From: Bradyrhizobium tropiciagri
Lineage (GTDB): Bacteria; Pseudomonadota; Alphaproteobacteria; Rhizobiales; Xanthobacteraceae
DNA: 64,000 nucleotides
Assembly: GCF_018130505.1 (NCBI RefSeq)
Contig: NZ_JAFCKH010000004.1
Span: 434,001-498,000 of the forward strand
Reading direction: 5' to 3'
Within the stretch, counting starts at the first letter, position 1. Every line of letters starts with the position of its first letter. The notes under the pieces are model-generated. The model did no database searches, had not been told where the DNA came from, and worked only from the letters and a program-made list of their open reading frames with translations. Positions 8,256 to 16,611 of the stretch are shown piece after piece. The translations under genes and the position numbers were made by a program.

Positions 8256-8342
8256 ATGATTGCTGAACATTTCTTGGTCTGGGCCGGATTATTGGGTCTC
8301 GTCACTTTCCTGGCGCTAAGCTCGGAGGGGCAGGGCGGATAG
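8256..8342 (+). CDS. Possible 28-residue hydrophobic micro-protein
   Basis: A short frame from ATG 8256, MIAEHFLVWAGLLGLVTFLA followed by LSSEGQGG, with an AAGGGG-like site just upstream. The single hydrophobic stretch could span a membrane. Only length, hydrophobicity and the ribosome-site match support it, so it may be chance. Confidence 0.25.
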   Translation: MIAEHFLVWAGLLGLVTFLALSSEGQGG

Positions 8343-8503
8343 CGGCACAGGACCGACTGATTCGTCCTCGAAAAGCACAACGCCGCTGCAGCCGAGTATG
8401 CATGGCTGAGCGGCGCTGCCTCGAAACTGGGCCCTGAAATCCCCAGCACTAGTCTGTCTGCAGTGCGGGCGCCGAAGTTCAAGCGACCCGTTATCGCACG
8501 GGG

Positions 8504-8587
8504 TTAGATGGTGTGCTCGAGCTTCCGCATCTCCTGCAGGCGAGCCATGCAATAATCCCGGTAAAGCGTGTTGATGAAATCCCACAT
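8504..8587 (-). CDS. 27-residue micro-protein with good ribosome site
   Basis: ATG at 8587 reads MWDFINTLYRDYCMARLQEM then RKLEHTI and stops at 8504. AAAGGGG lies 9 bases upstream. The composition is protein-like: aromatic start, then an amphipathic Arg/Leu/Glu helix somewhat reminiscent of DUF1127-type short proteins. It sits alone in a gene-poor stretch. It has not been assigned to a family. Confidence 0.5.
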   Translation of the reverse strand: MWDFINTLYRDYCMARLQEMRKLEHTI

Positions 8588-8907
8588 GACCGCAATCCCC
8601 TTTGGTCCAACGATGACAGCCTAGACCCGGATTGTTTCGGGCTGGCTTCGCCGGACCGGGAAAATGGTTTCGTGCGGGATCGGCAACGGTGTCACCGGCA
8701 GACGATGTATTTCCGGACCACGCAGCCGAGCGGGCGCGCGTTGGCATCGGCGAGAGCGGCGCCGACGATCAGGTCAGGCAGTCATGGACGCATGGAGTGG
8801 GCTCGCCGGCCAGCGGGAAGGGTCGGGATCAGCATGGACCAGCGGCAAATTTGGCGTCAACATCCGGATCGACCGCCTGGCAAAATCGATCGTCGGGAGC
8901 ACTTGCG
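8588..8907. other. Gene-free stretch
   Basis: About 320 bases between the 27-residue ORF and the next secreted protein. Several open frames cross it, but none has a convincing start, ribosome site or protein-like composition. No repeat or hairpin stood out. Confidence 0.4.
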
Positions 8908-9150
8908 ATGCGCTCAATGCTGGCACTTGGCCTCCTGGTCGTCCTGTGCGCGTCCGCAGACGCCGCGACGGTGCGTCATCCGCGCGCACGGCAGCCCGCG
9001 GTCAGCCGTCTGCCTGTGGATGCGAACCGGCCGGATGCGAGCCAGCCGGATGCAAGACCCGGGGCCCGTTTCGCGGTGCCCGGCTGGAGCGACGAGTCGA
9101 CGCGGCAATGGCTCGACCGTGCCTCGTCCGGCGTCGGCCTCGGCGGGTAG
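8908..9150 (+). CDS. Small secreted hypothetical protein
   Basis: An 80-residue protein with a signal peptide (MRSMLALGLLVVLCASADA) and a short Pro/Arg/Asp-rich mature part ending in ARFAVPGWSDESTRQWLDRA. GGGAG lies upstream of the ATG. The C-terminal PGW-x-x-E-x-T-x-x-WLD pattern looks like a small periplasmic family of the genus; function unknown. It contains a short in-frame repeat, R/N-RPDAS-QPDAR, near residue 42. Confidence 0.6.
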   Translation: MRSMLALGLLVVLCASADAATVRHPRARQPAVSRLPVDANRPDASQPDARPGARFAVPGWSDESTRQWLDRASSGVGLGG

Positions 9151-9200
9151 CTGCGGGCACAGAAGTCAGCCGGCGCGGCGAAGCCATCGCGCAGCTGCGA

Positions 9201-9500
9201 TCACTCGTCGTCCTCGGCGGCGGGTTCCTCGCGCCCGTTCGATCCGGAGCGCCCGCTGAAGCGGCGCGAAGCGGCGGCGGCCCGGCTCGGCAGCGCGCCT
9301 TCGTTCTCGCGCATCGCCTTGCGTGCGCGCCGCGCCGCCCGCATCGCCTTCTTGATGATCGGATTGGGCGAGTCCTCGTCGAAGAACAGCACGATCTCGC
9401 AGCTCGGGCACTGGCGCGTATAGCCGTTCTGCACCCGCTTGGCGCGATCGCGAAACACGTTCTTGCAGCGTGTGCACTGGAGCTGGATGGAATCTTCCAT
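9201..9500 (-). CDS. Zinc-ribbon hypothetical protein
   Basis: A 99-residue protein with an N-terminal zinc ribbon: CTRCKNVF at residues 9-16 and CPSCEIVLFFDEDSPN near 31-46, giving a CxxC/CxxC ligand set. The rest is basic and Ala/Arg-rich (KKAMRAARRARKAM) with an acidic end. It is probably a nucleic-acid or protein-interaction module; no enzyme domain is present. Confidence 0.7.
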   Translation of the reverse strand: MEDSIQLQCTRCKNVFRDRAKRVQNGYTRQCPSCEIVLFFDEDSPNPIIKKAMRAARRARKAMRENEGALPSRAAAASRRFSGRSGSNGREEPAAEDDE

Positions 9501-9805
9501 TGGCGATCTTCAAATGCTTGGTCTTGAAATTGGCCGGCATCGCCGGCCCCGGAGAAGCATTGTCGATCACAATATACAAATCGTGAAACATTGGTGCATC
9601 CAGACAAGAGGCACGTTATCGGGGTTAAGGACGCCTGATCTCTATCTTGCAGGATGCGACGATCGCGCGCTGCAACGAGAGCGCGCGAATTTCGCGGGAA
9701 TCCTGCATTGCTACTTTTTCCCGATCGATGTGAACTGCCTCACGCGCATCGGCGCCTAATCGGCTGCAGCATGGAGCTCGGACGCGGACAGAAGGAGTCC
9801 CGGAC
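9501..9805. other. Gene-free stretch
   Basis: About 305 bases, locally more AT-rich around 9560-9620 (the TCACAATATACAAATCGTG area), containing the upstream region of the leftward zinc-ribbon gene. It may hold promoters for both flanking genes; no specific element could be assigned. Confidence 0.4.
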
Positions 9806-9913
9806 ATGAGCGCAAAGCCATCAAGTGGAATGCCTGACTGGCTCACCACGGACCTGCTCGTCATCGCGGTCGTTCTCGGAATTCTCGTGCTTGGCGTGTG
9901 GATCGCGCCATAG
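9806..9913 (+). CDS. 35-residue single-span membrane micro-protein
   Basis: ATG 9806 with AAGGAG 8 bases upstream gives a 35-residue product: MSAKPSSGMPDWLTTD followed by a hydrophobic span (LLVIAVVLGILVLGVWIAP). A near-perfect ribosome site in front of a clean transmembrane segment is good evidence for translation. Function unknown. Confidence 0.65.
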   Translation: MSAKPSSGMPDWLTTDLLVIAVVLGILVLGVWIAP

Positions 9914-9990
9914 CGGGGTGCGCGCTTCATCGATCAGAGCGCGCTGTATCGAACGGCCACGATACCGAGCAGCGCCCGGCGTGCGAGCGG

Positions 9991-10278
9991 TCAGCTCGCA
10001 CTCGTGATCAGCAGGAGATTATTGATGACGGGCGTGGAGCAGAACGCCGCCACCAGCGCGACGTTGTAGAGGTTCTTGCTGCGCCAGAGCAGCGCCATCA
10101 CGAGGAAGGTGAAACCCAGCTTGGGAATCAGCCACCAGGCGCCGAACCATGTCTGGGCCATGTGCATGAACGGGTTCGCCTCGCCGAATCCGAGGCTCAG
10201 CACCACATTCGTCGTAATGAGGTCAGCGCACCCGAATAACAACACCGAGAGCACCAGAACTGTCTTCACCCAACTCAT
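9991..10278 (-). CDS. DUF5658-like membrane protein
   Basis: A 95-residue protein with three to four membrane segments and the pattern DLITTNVVLSLGFGEANPFM near residues 19-38, which matches the D-x-x-T-T ... G-x-x-E-x-N-P signature of DUF5658-like small membrane proteins. Function unknown. The N-terminus could also be read as a lipoprotein signal (LLFGC), but the following residues look like the membrane domain itself. Confidence 0.6.
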   Translation of the reverse strand: MSWVKTVLVLSVLLFGCADLITTNVVLSLGFGEANPFMHMAQTWFGAWWLIPKLGFTFLVMALLWRSKNLYNVALVAAFCSTPVINNLLLITSAS

Positions 10279-10545
10279 ATTTCCGTCTCTCGGTACCGCA
10301 AAAACCTGGCTGGCAATGCTGAAATTGCTACCAACGATTCGTTAAACCTTCGTTCGAGCAGCCGATTGTAACGAATATCCGGGAGATATGTTCCAGGGCA
10401 GCGCCGGCCAAGTGCGGGTGCATCTCGCGCCGGTAACGTTCGGGTGACGGCCGGCGAAATACGTTCGCGGAGAAGCGCGGGGGCGTGCTGCCGAAATATC
10501 GAAAAACAACCCCATGCAAAGTAGCCGGCGGCCGCCGTCGTTCGA

Positions 10546-10600
10546 GACGGCAACTTGACACGTCGGGCAACTCAGTCGCATCCTTCCATTATTCCGAAAT
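10546..10600 (+). repeat. Direct repeat copy 1 (55 bp)
   Basis: Begins GACGGCAACTTGACACGTCG and ends ATTCCGAAAT. It matches 11057-11111 at about 46 of 55 positions by eye, same strand. The first copy runs straight into the SDR-like remnant. Confidence 0.7.
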
Positions 10601-10605
10601 GGTCG

Positions 10606-10697
10606 GCCGTCTCACTTGGCTCTGGCTCGCGCAGCCGATGTCCCACAACATCACGGGAGCCGCGTTTCCGATCGACGGAGGTTGGACCACGCAGTAG
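10606..10697 (+). pseudogene. C-terminal remnant of a short-chain dehydrogenase (SDR)
   Basis: The frame ending at 10697 reads MSHNITGAAFPIDGGWTTQ, the classic SDR C-terminus (x-x-x-T-G-x-x-x-x-I/V-D-G-G-W). Nothing upstream encodes the Rossmann or catalytic YxxxK part, because the preceding DNA is the 55-bp repeat. It is therefore a decayed tail left after deletion or rearrangement. Confidence 0.65.
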
Positions 10698-10845
10698 CCG
10701 GCGGCAACTGCGCGCGCCCAACGCCTGCTGGACAAAAGACTTGCCGGACAAAAAGACTTGCCGGACATCGTCATCGGCCGAGGCTCGTTCCATAGGCGTC
10801 GGGAAGGTGCTACAATTCCAGAACCAATGGCCCCAAGGTATCGAG

Positions 10846-10947
10846 ATGGACCGACCGTCGTTCTATTCATTGTCCATTTTGACCCTGATCCTCGTGGCCG
10901 CCTTGAGCGCGCTGGTAGCTCTCTATCTGAGCCCTCTGGTCCGCTAG
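10846..10947 (+). CDS. 33-residue single-span membrane micro-protein
   Basis: ATG 10846 with CCAAGG about 8 bases upstream gives MDRPSFYSLSILTLILVAAL followed by SALVALYLSPLVR, a single hydrophobic helix. Composition and ribosome site are acceptable, but it lies in a decayed region, so confidence is moderate. Confidence 0.45.
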   Translation: MDRPSFYSLSILTLILVAALSALVALYLSPLVR

Positions 10948-11056
10948 AAGGCGTTGCTGCCGCACGAAGGCCGGCGGTTCGCGCGTGAGCGTGGTCGATC
11001 AATTCGCGAAGCAGACAGCTCAACGGGTCGTCAAGTCAACGGCTGCCGACGTAGGC

Positions 11057-11111
11057 GACGGCAACTTGACACGTCGAGTTACTCAGCGGTGTCCTTTCAT
11101 TGTTCCGAAAT
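11057..11111 (+). repeat. Direct repeat copy 2 (55 bp)
   Basis: Second copy of the repeat at 10546-10600, offset by 511 bases, identical over the first 20 bases. Both copies lie just upstream of decayed coding DNA (SDR tail and SPRY-like fragment), which suggests a shared duplication or insertion history. Confidence 0.7.
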
Positions 11112-11149
11112 CGTGCAGCCCTTGCGCCGGAGGCCATCCCATATGGCAT

Positions 11150-11610
11150 TTGCGGAGCTCTGCAATTGCCACTCCCGTGCCTTCACATCGAGCAGGACCT
11201 CGAATGCGATTTCCGTCGCCGTTGCCGTGTACTCCTATGGAAATATGATCAACGGAGATTCTGGGGCGGCGGTCGAATATCTTCCAAACTTCACAGCCTT
11301 TGGCCCTGGTCCACTGCTCCCCAGCGGGAGTACGGCGGTCGGGCGATTGGCGTTGTGTCGCCGGGCGACGTTACCGAGATCGCGGTCGATCTGGACAACT
11401 GGTTTAGCTGTTGGTGACGGAACGCGGAACGGTAGCGGGACGGCGAACCCGGCGACGAACATTGGTGGCCTAACGATTCGATCAATGATTAGCTACGCGC
11501 CAGCAATCGTATTCACGAGCGCGTCTGGTCAGAACTTTACGGCAAACTTCGGTGCCACGGCTGCCGTGAGCGCCAAGGGGTGTCTACTTGAACGAACCCG
11601 TAATTCTACG
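11150..11610 (+). pseudogene. Frameshifted SPRY-like domain fragment
   Basis: Pieces of a SPRY-type beta-sandwich appear in different frames. GDVTEIAVDLDN is in the frame that stops at 11417. NGSGTANPATNIGGLTI and then SGQNFTANFGATAAVSAKGC are in another frame reaching about 11580. In intact proteins of this type the order is G-D-V-[IV]-x-V-A-V-D-L-D, then WNGSG-x-x-NPAT-x-x-GG, then T-A-N-F-G-A. The shift lies near 11395-11425. No full-length start was found, so it is best called a pseudogene. Confidence 0.5.
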
Positions 11611-11824
11611 GACTCAATGGCGCATGGGCAGATCACGTTCCTCGCGTCTCCGCTCGCGACCTTCAATTTCCACGCTCTGCGAAGGGATTGATCCTTCGCG
11701 GTCACGCCAGACGAGCTGAATCCCTCCTCGAAAGGAGCATTGCCGCAATCATGCACGGCGTGGTAGACAGCCGCCTTTATATTTGAATGCCGTTTATTCT
11801 TTGAGATATTGCGAGAGATCGGCG

Positions 11825-14023
11825 ATGCTTGCAGTGAATGCCGGCGACGGCCTTAATCAGCGACAAGTCGGCTTCAATCTCTTCCTTGTCGGATTTCTGA
11901 TCTTGTTTCTCGAATTGGCCTGCATTCGCTGGTTCTCCGCGAAGGTGATTTTTCTTCAGTTCTTCACCAACGTTGTGCTGCTCGCGGCCTTCCTCGGCAT
12001 GTCTTGCGGCTGTTTGGCGGCGCGGCGGACCACCAACTGGCTTGCAATGTTCCCTTGGCTGGCCGTGGTGACATTCACGGCGGCACTCGTGATCATGGCG
12101 CTGTATACAAGTTGGGACCAGCTTGCGATTGACGTCGGCCATCAGGCTTCACCGCAGGAAGTTTTTTTCGGTACCGAGTACCGCAATCCAGATCTAGCCA
12201 AATTCGTCGTGCCGATCGAAGCGATCGCTGGGCTGTTCTTCGTCCTAATCGCACTGCTGTTTGTTGGCCTCGGCCAAAAGCTCGGCCGCGCTTTCGATGC
12301 CTATTCCAATCGCGTCGCCGGCTATTCTCTAAATATCGGCGGCAGCCTCGCGGGCATCGTGGCGTTCTCGCTCTTGTCGTTCGCGCACGCGCCGCCGGTG
12401 GTCTGGTTCCTGATTAGCTGCGCCGGCATCGCTTATCTGCTGTATCAAGACAAAGCTTTGTTGATGCCGCGCATAGTTGCATTGTTCGTTGTTGCTGGAT
12501 TTAGCCTATTCTACACGGATCGTTCCAAGATCCATGAAACCCGCTGGTCGCCTTATTACGCCATCGACCTGAACAGGTCGAGTGGCGAGATCGTTGTTAA
12601 CACGATTGGTCATCAGATGATGATCCCGTTCCATGACGGCGGCTCGGCCTATTCGTTGATCCACCTATTGCAAAAAAACAGCGGCGGCGCACCGTTCAAG
12701 GATGTCATGATCATCGGGGCCGGCTCCGGCAACGACGTGACGCACGCTTTGCGGTTTGGCGTAGAGCGCGTCGATGCGGTCGAGATCGATCCCGTAATTC
12801 AGTACATCGGCATCCACGAGCACCCCGACAAACCTTACCAAGATCCGAGGGTCGTCCCACATCTCGATGATGGTCGGCATTTCCTGCGCACGACTGAGCG
12901 AAAGTACGATCTCGTCGTTTATGCGCTCGTCGATTCGCTGATTCTGCATAGCGGCTACGCCAACATCCGTCTCGAGAGCTACCTATTCACCGAACAGGCG
13001 TTCCAGGACGTCCGACGCGTGCTAAAGCCCGATGGCATTTTCGTGATGTACAACTTCTACCGTAAGGGCTGGATCGTCCAACGCGTAGCAGCCATGGCCA
13101 AGCAGGTGTTCGGCTGCGATCCGCTCGTGCTACCGTTGCCATATGCAGAGACGCTGACATCGTCTCAAACGGTGGGCTTCACGACGATCATCGCTGGCTG
13201 CAATGCGCGCATGTCCAGTGCCTTCAGGGAGAACGGCAAGTTTTGGCTAGGCAGCCTTCCGCCGGAGAACCTGCTGGTCAATGGCTTTGACCAGCCACAA
13301 AACCAGACGGCGATTCAGCACGGCGACTGGCTGCCGTTGGCTCCGACTAAGCTGGTCGTCGACAGCGAAGGGGCCAACCAATCGACCAGCGATGATTGGC
13401 CGTTCCTCTATGTCAGTGGAAAGCTGATTCCCGATCTGACCGTTCGTTCGATCATCCTGCTCGGCGTGCTCGGATTCGGCCTGATCTATTTCTTCAAGCC
13501 CGAGGGGGTCTGGCGACCCAATAGCCGGATGTTCTTCCTTGGCGCGGCCTTCATGTTGCTCGAAACCAAGGCGGTGGTACAGATGGCACTGCTGTTCGGC
13601 AGCACGTGGTTGGTCAACTCCGCGGTCTTCTTCACTGCATTGGTGTTGATACTCGCTGCCAATCTATACGTGATCAAAGTACCGTCCATCCGGGTGGCGC
13701 GCCACTATATTGGGTTGCTTGCGTTGCTGGCGGTCACGGTGTTGGTGCCACTGGATACGTTCCTGAGCGGTGGCATCGTTTGGCGTTACATCATCCCTTG
13801 CGCGCTCTCGCTTGGCCCGATGTTCTTCGCGGGCGTGATATTCGCTCGCTCGTTTCGTGACGAACTCAATCCCGATCAAGCCTTTGGATCAAATATTGCG
13901 GGATCGGTCATTGGTGGCCTGACCGAGTCATTCTCTACCTTGCTTGGCTTCCGTTATCTGCTCATCCTAGCGATTTGCTTTTACCTTCTATCCGCCTGGA
14001 TGCCGACACGGGGCAAGAGCTAG
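11825..14023 (+). CDS. Integral membrane protein with spermidine-synthase-like methyltransferase domain
   Basis: A 732-residue protein. About six or more membrane segments cover residues 10-245. A soluble SAM-binding Rossmann domain of the spermidine/spermine synthase type follows, with VMIIGAGSGNDVTHALRFG near residues 295-313, VDAVEIDPVIQ, HLDDGRHFLR and YDLVVYALVDS. Further membrane segments fill residues 545-730. Fusions of membrane spans to a spermidine-synthase fold are known and are usually not proven polyamine makers. The in-frame TTG at 11783 is a weaker start than ATG 11825. Codon use looks less GC-extreme than neighbours and decayed DNA lies upstream, hinting at horizontal transfer. 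Substrate unknown. Confidence 0.7.
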   Translation: MLAVNAGDGLNQRQVGFNLFLVGFLILFLELACIRWFSAKVIFLQFFTNVVLLAAFLGMSCGCLAARRTTNWLAMFPWLAVVTFTAALVIMALYTSWDQLAIDVGHQASPQEVFFGTEYRNPDLAKFVVPIEAIAGLFFVLIALLFVGLGQKLGRAFDAYSNRVAGYSLNIGGSLAGIVAFSLLSFAHAPPVVWFLISCAGIAYLLYQDKALLMPRIVALFVVAGFSLFYTDRSKIHETRWSPYYAIDLNRSSGEIVVNTIGHQMMIPFHDGGSAYSLIHLLQKNSGGAPFKDVMIIGAGSGNDVTHALRFGVERVDAVEIDPVIQYIGIHEHPDKPYQDPRVVPHLDDGRHFLRTTERKYDLVVYALVDSLILHSGYANIRLESYLFTEQAFQDVRRVLKPDGIFVMYNFYRKGWIVQRVAAMAKQVFGCDPLVLPLPYAETLTSSQTVGFTTIIAGCNARMSSAFRENGKFWLGSLPPENLLVNGFDQPQNQTAIQHGDWLPLAPTKLVVDSEGANQSTSDDWPFLYVSGKLIPDLTVRSIILLGVLGFGLIYFFKPEGVWRPNSRMFFLGAAFMLLETKAVVQMALLFGSTWLVNSAVFFTALVLILAANLYVIKVPSIRVARHYIGLLALLAVTVLVPLDTFLSGGIVWRYIIPCALSLGPMFFAGVIFARSFRDELNPDQAFGSNIAGSVIGGLTESFSTLLGFRYLLILAICFYLLSAWMPTRGKS

Positions 14024-14092
14024 CGAGTTTCATTGGTGTGCTCTCAAGGGACGCAAGTGCCCGCGTCGCCATGCCCGGCGGCGCGGACTTTT

Positions 14093-15105
14093 CTATTTGC
14101 GCGGCACTTCGACCGCAAAATCATCCTGCATCGTCGGCTTTTCGCCGGGGTGTCCGTCATCTGAGCTGCGCCTCACGAACCGCCGCTTTGCATACCCGAT
14201 CAGCGGCGCCTCGATCGCGCGCCAGCTGATCTCGGCCAATGCGCAGACGATCGCGAACGAAGCCAGGGCGGGCCACTGCACTTTCAGATCGGAAACGGCG
14301 TTGAAGATCAGCATGTGGAAAAGGTAGAGCGCGTAGCAGCGGCGCCCCATCCAGATCAGCGGACGCAGCATCACAGGCCGGTCAGTCGCTGCGGCCGACA
14401 TGATGGCCACGCAGCAGGCCAGCGACACGACAGAGAACACCGTGGGCGCGTCGACGATCGCGTTGTGGACGATGTCGCAAAGCGGAGCGATGAGCGCCAG
14501 GATCGCCCAGCCGACGCGGCTCTGACAATATCCGCGCATGAAGCAGGCGATCAGTACGCCGCCGAACAGATCATCGAGTCTGCCCGGCAGCATGACGACC
14601 CAGGTCGGGTGAGGCAAATAGGCATTCAGAGCCCAGCGCCAGGGCGGCGCCAGCAGCACGCCACACCATAAGACCCGGATCAGCCAGCGTCTCGGGAGCG
14701 CGGCGATCAGGACCGGAAGCATCAGGTAAAACTGCTCCTCGATCGCGAGCGACCACGTGACGAACGTCGGATCGTGGATGTGGTAGCCGAACTGCAGCCA
14801 CGGCACCTGCTGGATGAAAAGTAGCCCCAATGATCGGGCGGCGCGGCGAGCAGCAGCAGCCAGTATAGCGGCAGTATCCGGAACGCGCGGCGGCCGTAAA
14901 ACGACGTGAAAAACCCGGGCTGATCGCGCGTGTCGAGCAGGATGCCGCCGATCAGAAAGCCGCTGAGGACAAAGAACAGATTGACGCCGAGCGCGCCGAA
15001 CCCGAAGTCGAGATAGTGGTGGGCGATCACGAGTGAGATCGCGAGGCCCCTGAGTGCATCAAGCGGCTCGGAACGGTGCGATGGCTCCGGCTGTAAAACG
15101 TTCAT
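14093..15105 (-). pseudogene. Acyltransferase family 3 (OafA-like), split by a frameshift
   Basis: The N-terminal part (start 15105, [20 protein letters not shown]) has the family hallmark [14 protein letters not shown] with catalytic His, then [19 protein letters not shown] and [13 protein letters not shown]. The frame then drifts after PPDHWGYF near 14826. The remainder ([37 protein letters not shown] block and five or more membrane segments) continues one frame over to the stop at 14093. Restoring one base near 14826 would rejoin a protein of about 337 residues. These enzymes acylate envelope sugars. It is either truly broken or a sequencing error. Confidence 0.75.
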
Positions 15106-15209
15106 CAAAATCAGCCCAACCCCAAAATGTCGCAACCTATCATCGCATTTCTTGGTTGAGCAACAGCGGGAAGGAGCCGTTAGTTAATGCGGCGGAGGGA
15201 CGGTCTTTG

Positions 15210-15362
15210 CTATTCGCCTCGTACTCCCGCGCCCCATCCCGGCGGCAGGCCGCCCGGGCGATGAATGCGGCCGATCGTGATGCCGTCCCAGATCACTACG
15301 TAATCGTCGGGCACGGTGTCGCCAGCGATCACGGTCCGGCGCAGCAGCAGCGGGTCGGTCAT
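15210..15362 (-). CDS. Short hypothetical protein, perhaps a truncated member of a longer family
   Basis: A 50-residue product starting MTDPLLLRRTVIAGDTVPDD, then VVIWDGITIGRIHRPGGLPPGWGAG. The core D-Y-x-V-I-W-x-G-x-x-I-G-R-I is a small-protein pattern frequent in Bradyrhizobium. Relatives usually continue further with tryptophan-containing sequence, so this copy may be truncated. It lies about 100 bases downstream of tRNA-Arg on the same strand. Confidence 0.5.
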   Translation of the reverse strand: MTDPLLLRRTVIAGDTVPDDYVVIWDGITIGRIHRPGGLPPGWGAGVRGE

Positions 15363-15465
15363 GACGCCTCGCTTGCCGTCGATCGGCGCGCCGCGAGCTG
15401 TAGCAGCTCGGCGACCGGCCGCTTGCCGGCTTTGCGGCAGTGATTTTAGAGCGCGATTTTTGCGT

Positions 15466-15542
15466 TGGCGATCCCGGCAGGATTCGAACCTGCAACCCGC
15501 GGAGTAGAAATCCGCTACTCTATCCAGTTGAGCTACGGGACC
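15466..15542 (-). tRNA. tRNA-Arg (anticodon TCT)
   Basis: Reads on the minus strand from GGTCCCGTAGCTCAACTGGA to GGGATCGCCA. The acceptor stem GGTCCCG/CGGGATC pairs with one G-T. The D-arm carries AGCTCAACTGGATAGAG. The anticodon stem GCGGA/TCCGC encloses loop TTTCTAC with anticodon TCT. The T-arm is GCAGGTTCGAATCCTGC. CCA is encoded. The 77-nt length is normal. Confidence 0.95.
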
Positions 15543-15851
15543 GTGGCCGCCTTGTAGCACCGGCATTATGAAAAATCCGCTTTTTCGCCAAGTCCGTCCG
15601 GGCCGATTTTTGTGATTTGGCAACGCTTGCAAGCGGGCGCGCAACATTGAAGGGCGGCACCGCCCCGGTGACACCGGGCGGTGGCCAATACCGGATGCGA
15701 CATTTTCGCTTCCGCGAGCTTGTGTGAATGGACCCACAGCTCTCGCTGGGGGCGTGCTGTATTATCCGGCTCGTTAAGCGTGTGTAGACCGCGCCGGCTG
15801 CAGCGAGAACTTCGGACGGTGGCAGCGCGGGACCCATCAATGGAGATGAAC
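15543..15851. other. Intergenic region upstream of the secreted protein gene
   Basis: About 309 bases between tRNA-Arg and the next start. It contains the first copy of a 23-bp repeat (15572-15594) and presumably promoters for the leftward tRNA and the rightward secreted protein. No other gene-like feature was seen. Confidence 0.5.
15572..15594 (+). repeat. Short dispersed repeat, copy 1
   Basis: The 23-base core contains AAAATCCGCTTTTTCGCC followed by AAGTC, and recurs exactly at 16354-16376. Looser similarity (CCG..CGA.TTTT) continues for about 17 bases after each copy. A truncated relative, CATCCGCTTTTTCGATTTTG, lies near 33528. Confidence 0.7.
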
Positions 15852-16226
15852 ATGCCCCACCACAAGTTCATGCGTGCAGCGTTACCACTGCTGTGCTTCG
15901 CTCTGAGTGGAACGGCCACTCAGGCGCTGGCCCAGCAGGCTCCCGCGATCCATGTCGGATCGGATACGCGGGCGAAATCGGAAGCGGAGTGCCTGCGGGA
16001 CGCGAAGTTCGCGATCACCGAGACCGGCCTCGGCGTCACCTTTACCTCCGGGCCTCACATCGGCGGCGCCGGGAGCCTGCGAGGCGCCGGCGCGGCGGTT
16101 CTCGTGACCTGCCTGCCGCAGGGAGCGCGGACCTTCATCGAAGTGACGGGCACGAGCCTGGACAGCGGCGCGGCCGAGGAAGCTCGCAACAGGGTTCGGA
16201 CCATCACGATGGGCCCGCCGAGCTGA
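15852..16226 (+). CDS. Secreted hypothetical protein, 124 residues
   Basis: Signal peptide MPHHKFMRAALPLLCFALSG...QALA with cleavage near residue 28, then a small alpha/beta-looking domain with two cysteines (EAECLRDAKFAITETG and AAVLVTCLPQGARTFIEVTG). The ATG at 15852 was chosen over ATGs at 15840 and 15846 because GGAG lies 6 bases before it and overlaps the earlier candidates. A strong terminator follows at 16283. Function unknown. Confidence 0.65.
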   Translation: MPHHKFMRAALPLLCFALSGTATQALAQQAPAIHVGSDTRAKSEAECLRDAKFAITETGLGVTFTSGPHIGGAGSLRGAGAAVLVTCLPQGARTFIEVTGTSLDSGAAEEARNRVRTITMGPPS

Positions 16227-16282
16227 GATGCCGACCGGTTCATGACGCGTCAGCGGCTGGGTATACGCCCGGTGTCGGCGCC

Positions 16283-16312
16283 AAACCAGCCGCGGGACCC
16301 GCGGCTGGTTTT
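16283..16312 (+). terminator. Rho-independent terminator
   Basis: AAACCAGCCGCGG and CCGCGGCTGGTTT pair perfectly around a three-base loop and are followed by a short T-rich run (TTTTCAATTT). It lies 57 bases after the stop of the secreted protein gene and separates it from the macroglobulin operon. Confidence 0.8.
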
Positions 16313-16353
16313 CAATTTCGCGGGCCTTCCCACGGTCTGTGGGCACCGATGTG

Positions 16354-16376
16354 AAAATCCGCTTTTTCGCCAAGTC
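16354..16376 (+). repeat. Short dispersed repeat, copy 2
   Basis: Exact second copy of the 23-base core at 15572, 782 bases away, lying between the terminator and the macroglobulin gene. Confidence 0.7.
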
Positions 16377-16611
16377 TCTCCGAACCGAATTTTGCGGTCG
16401 AGCGACAAAGGCGAGCAGGGGGCCGTTTGGGGCCGCCCGCCGGCTCGCCGCGCCGGCACGATGGTGCCGCCGGAGCCTGGTCGAAGGATTGCCGGCAATG
16501 AAATCTGTGACGCTTTCGCACCTTCATCTCGACGCCTTCACCCCGTCACCTTTTCGCGCACTTTTCAGCCATCCGCGCCCGCCCGTCCGGGCGGCCTTTG
16601 GGAGCTCCATC

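Noticed and set aside
10954-11691. Single intact gene covering 10954-11691
   Set aside because: The frame includes the direct repeat and only part of a SPRY-like domain; the rest of that domain is in another frame, so a pseudogene explains it better.
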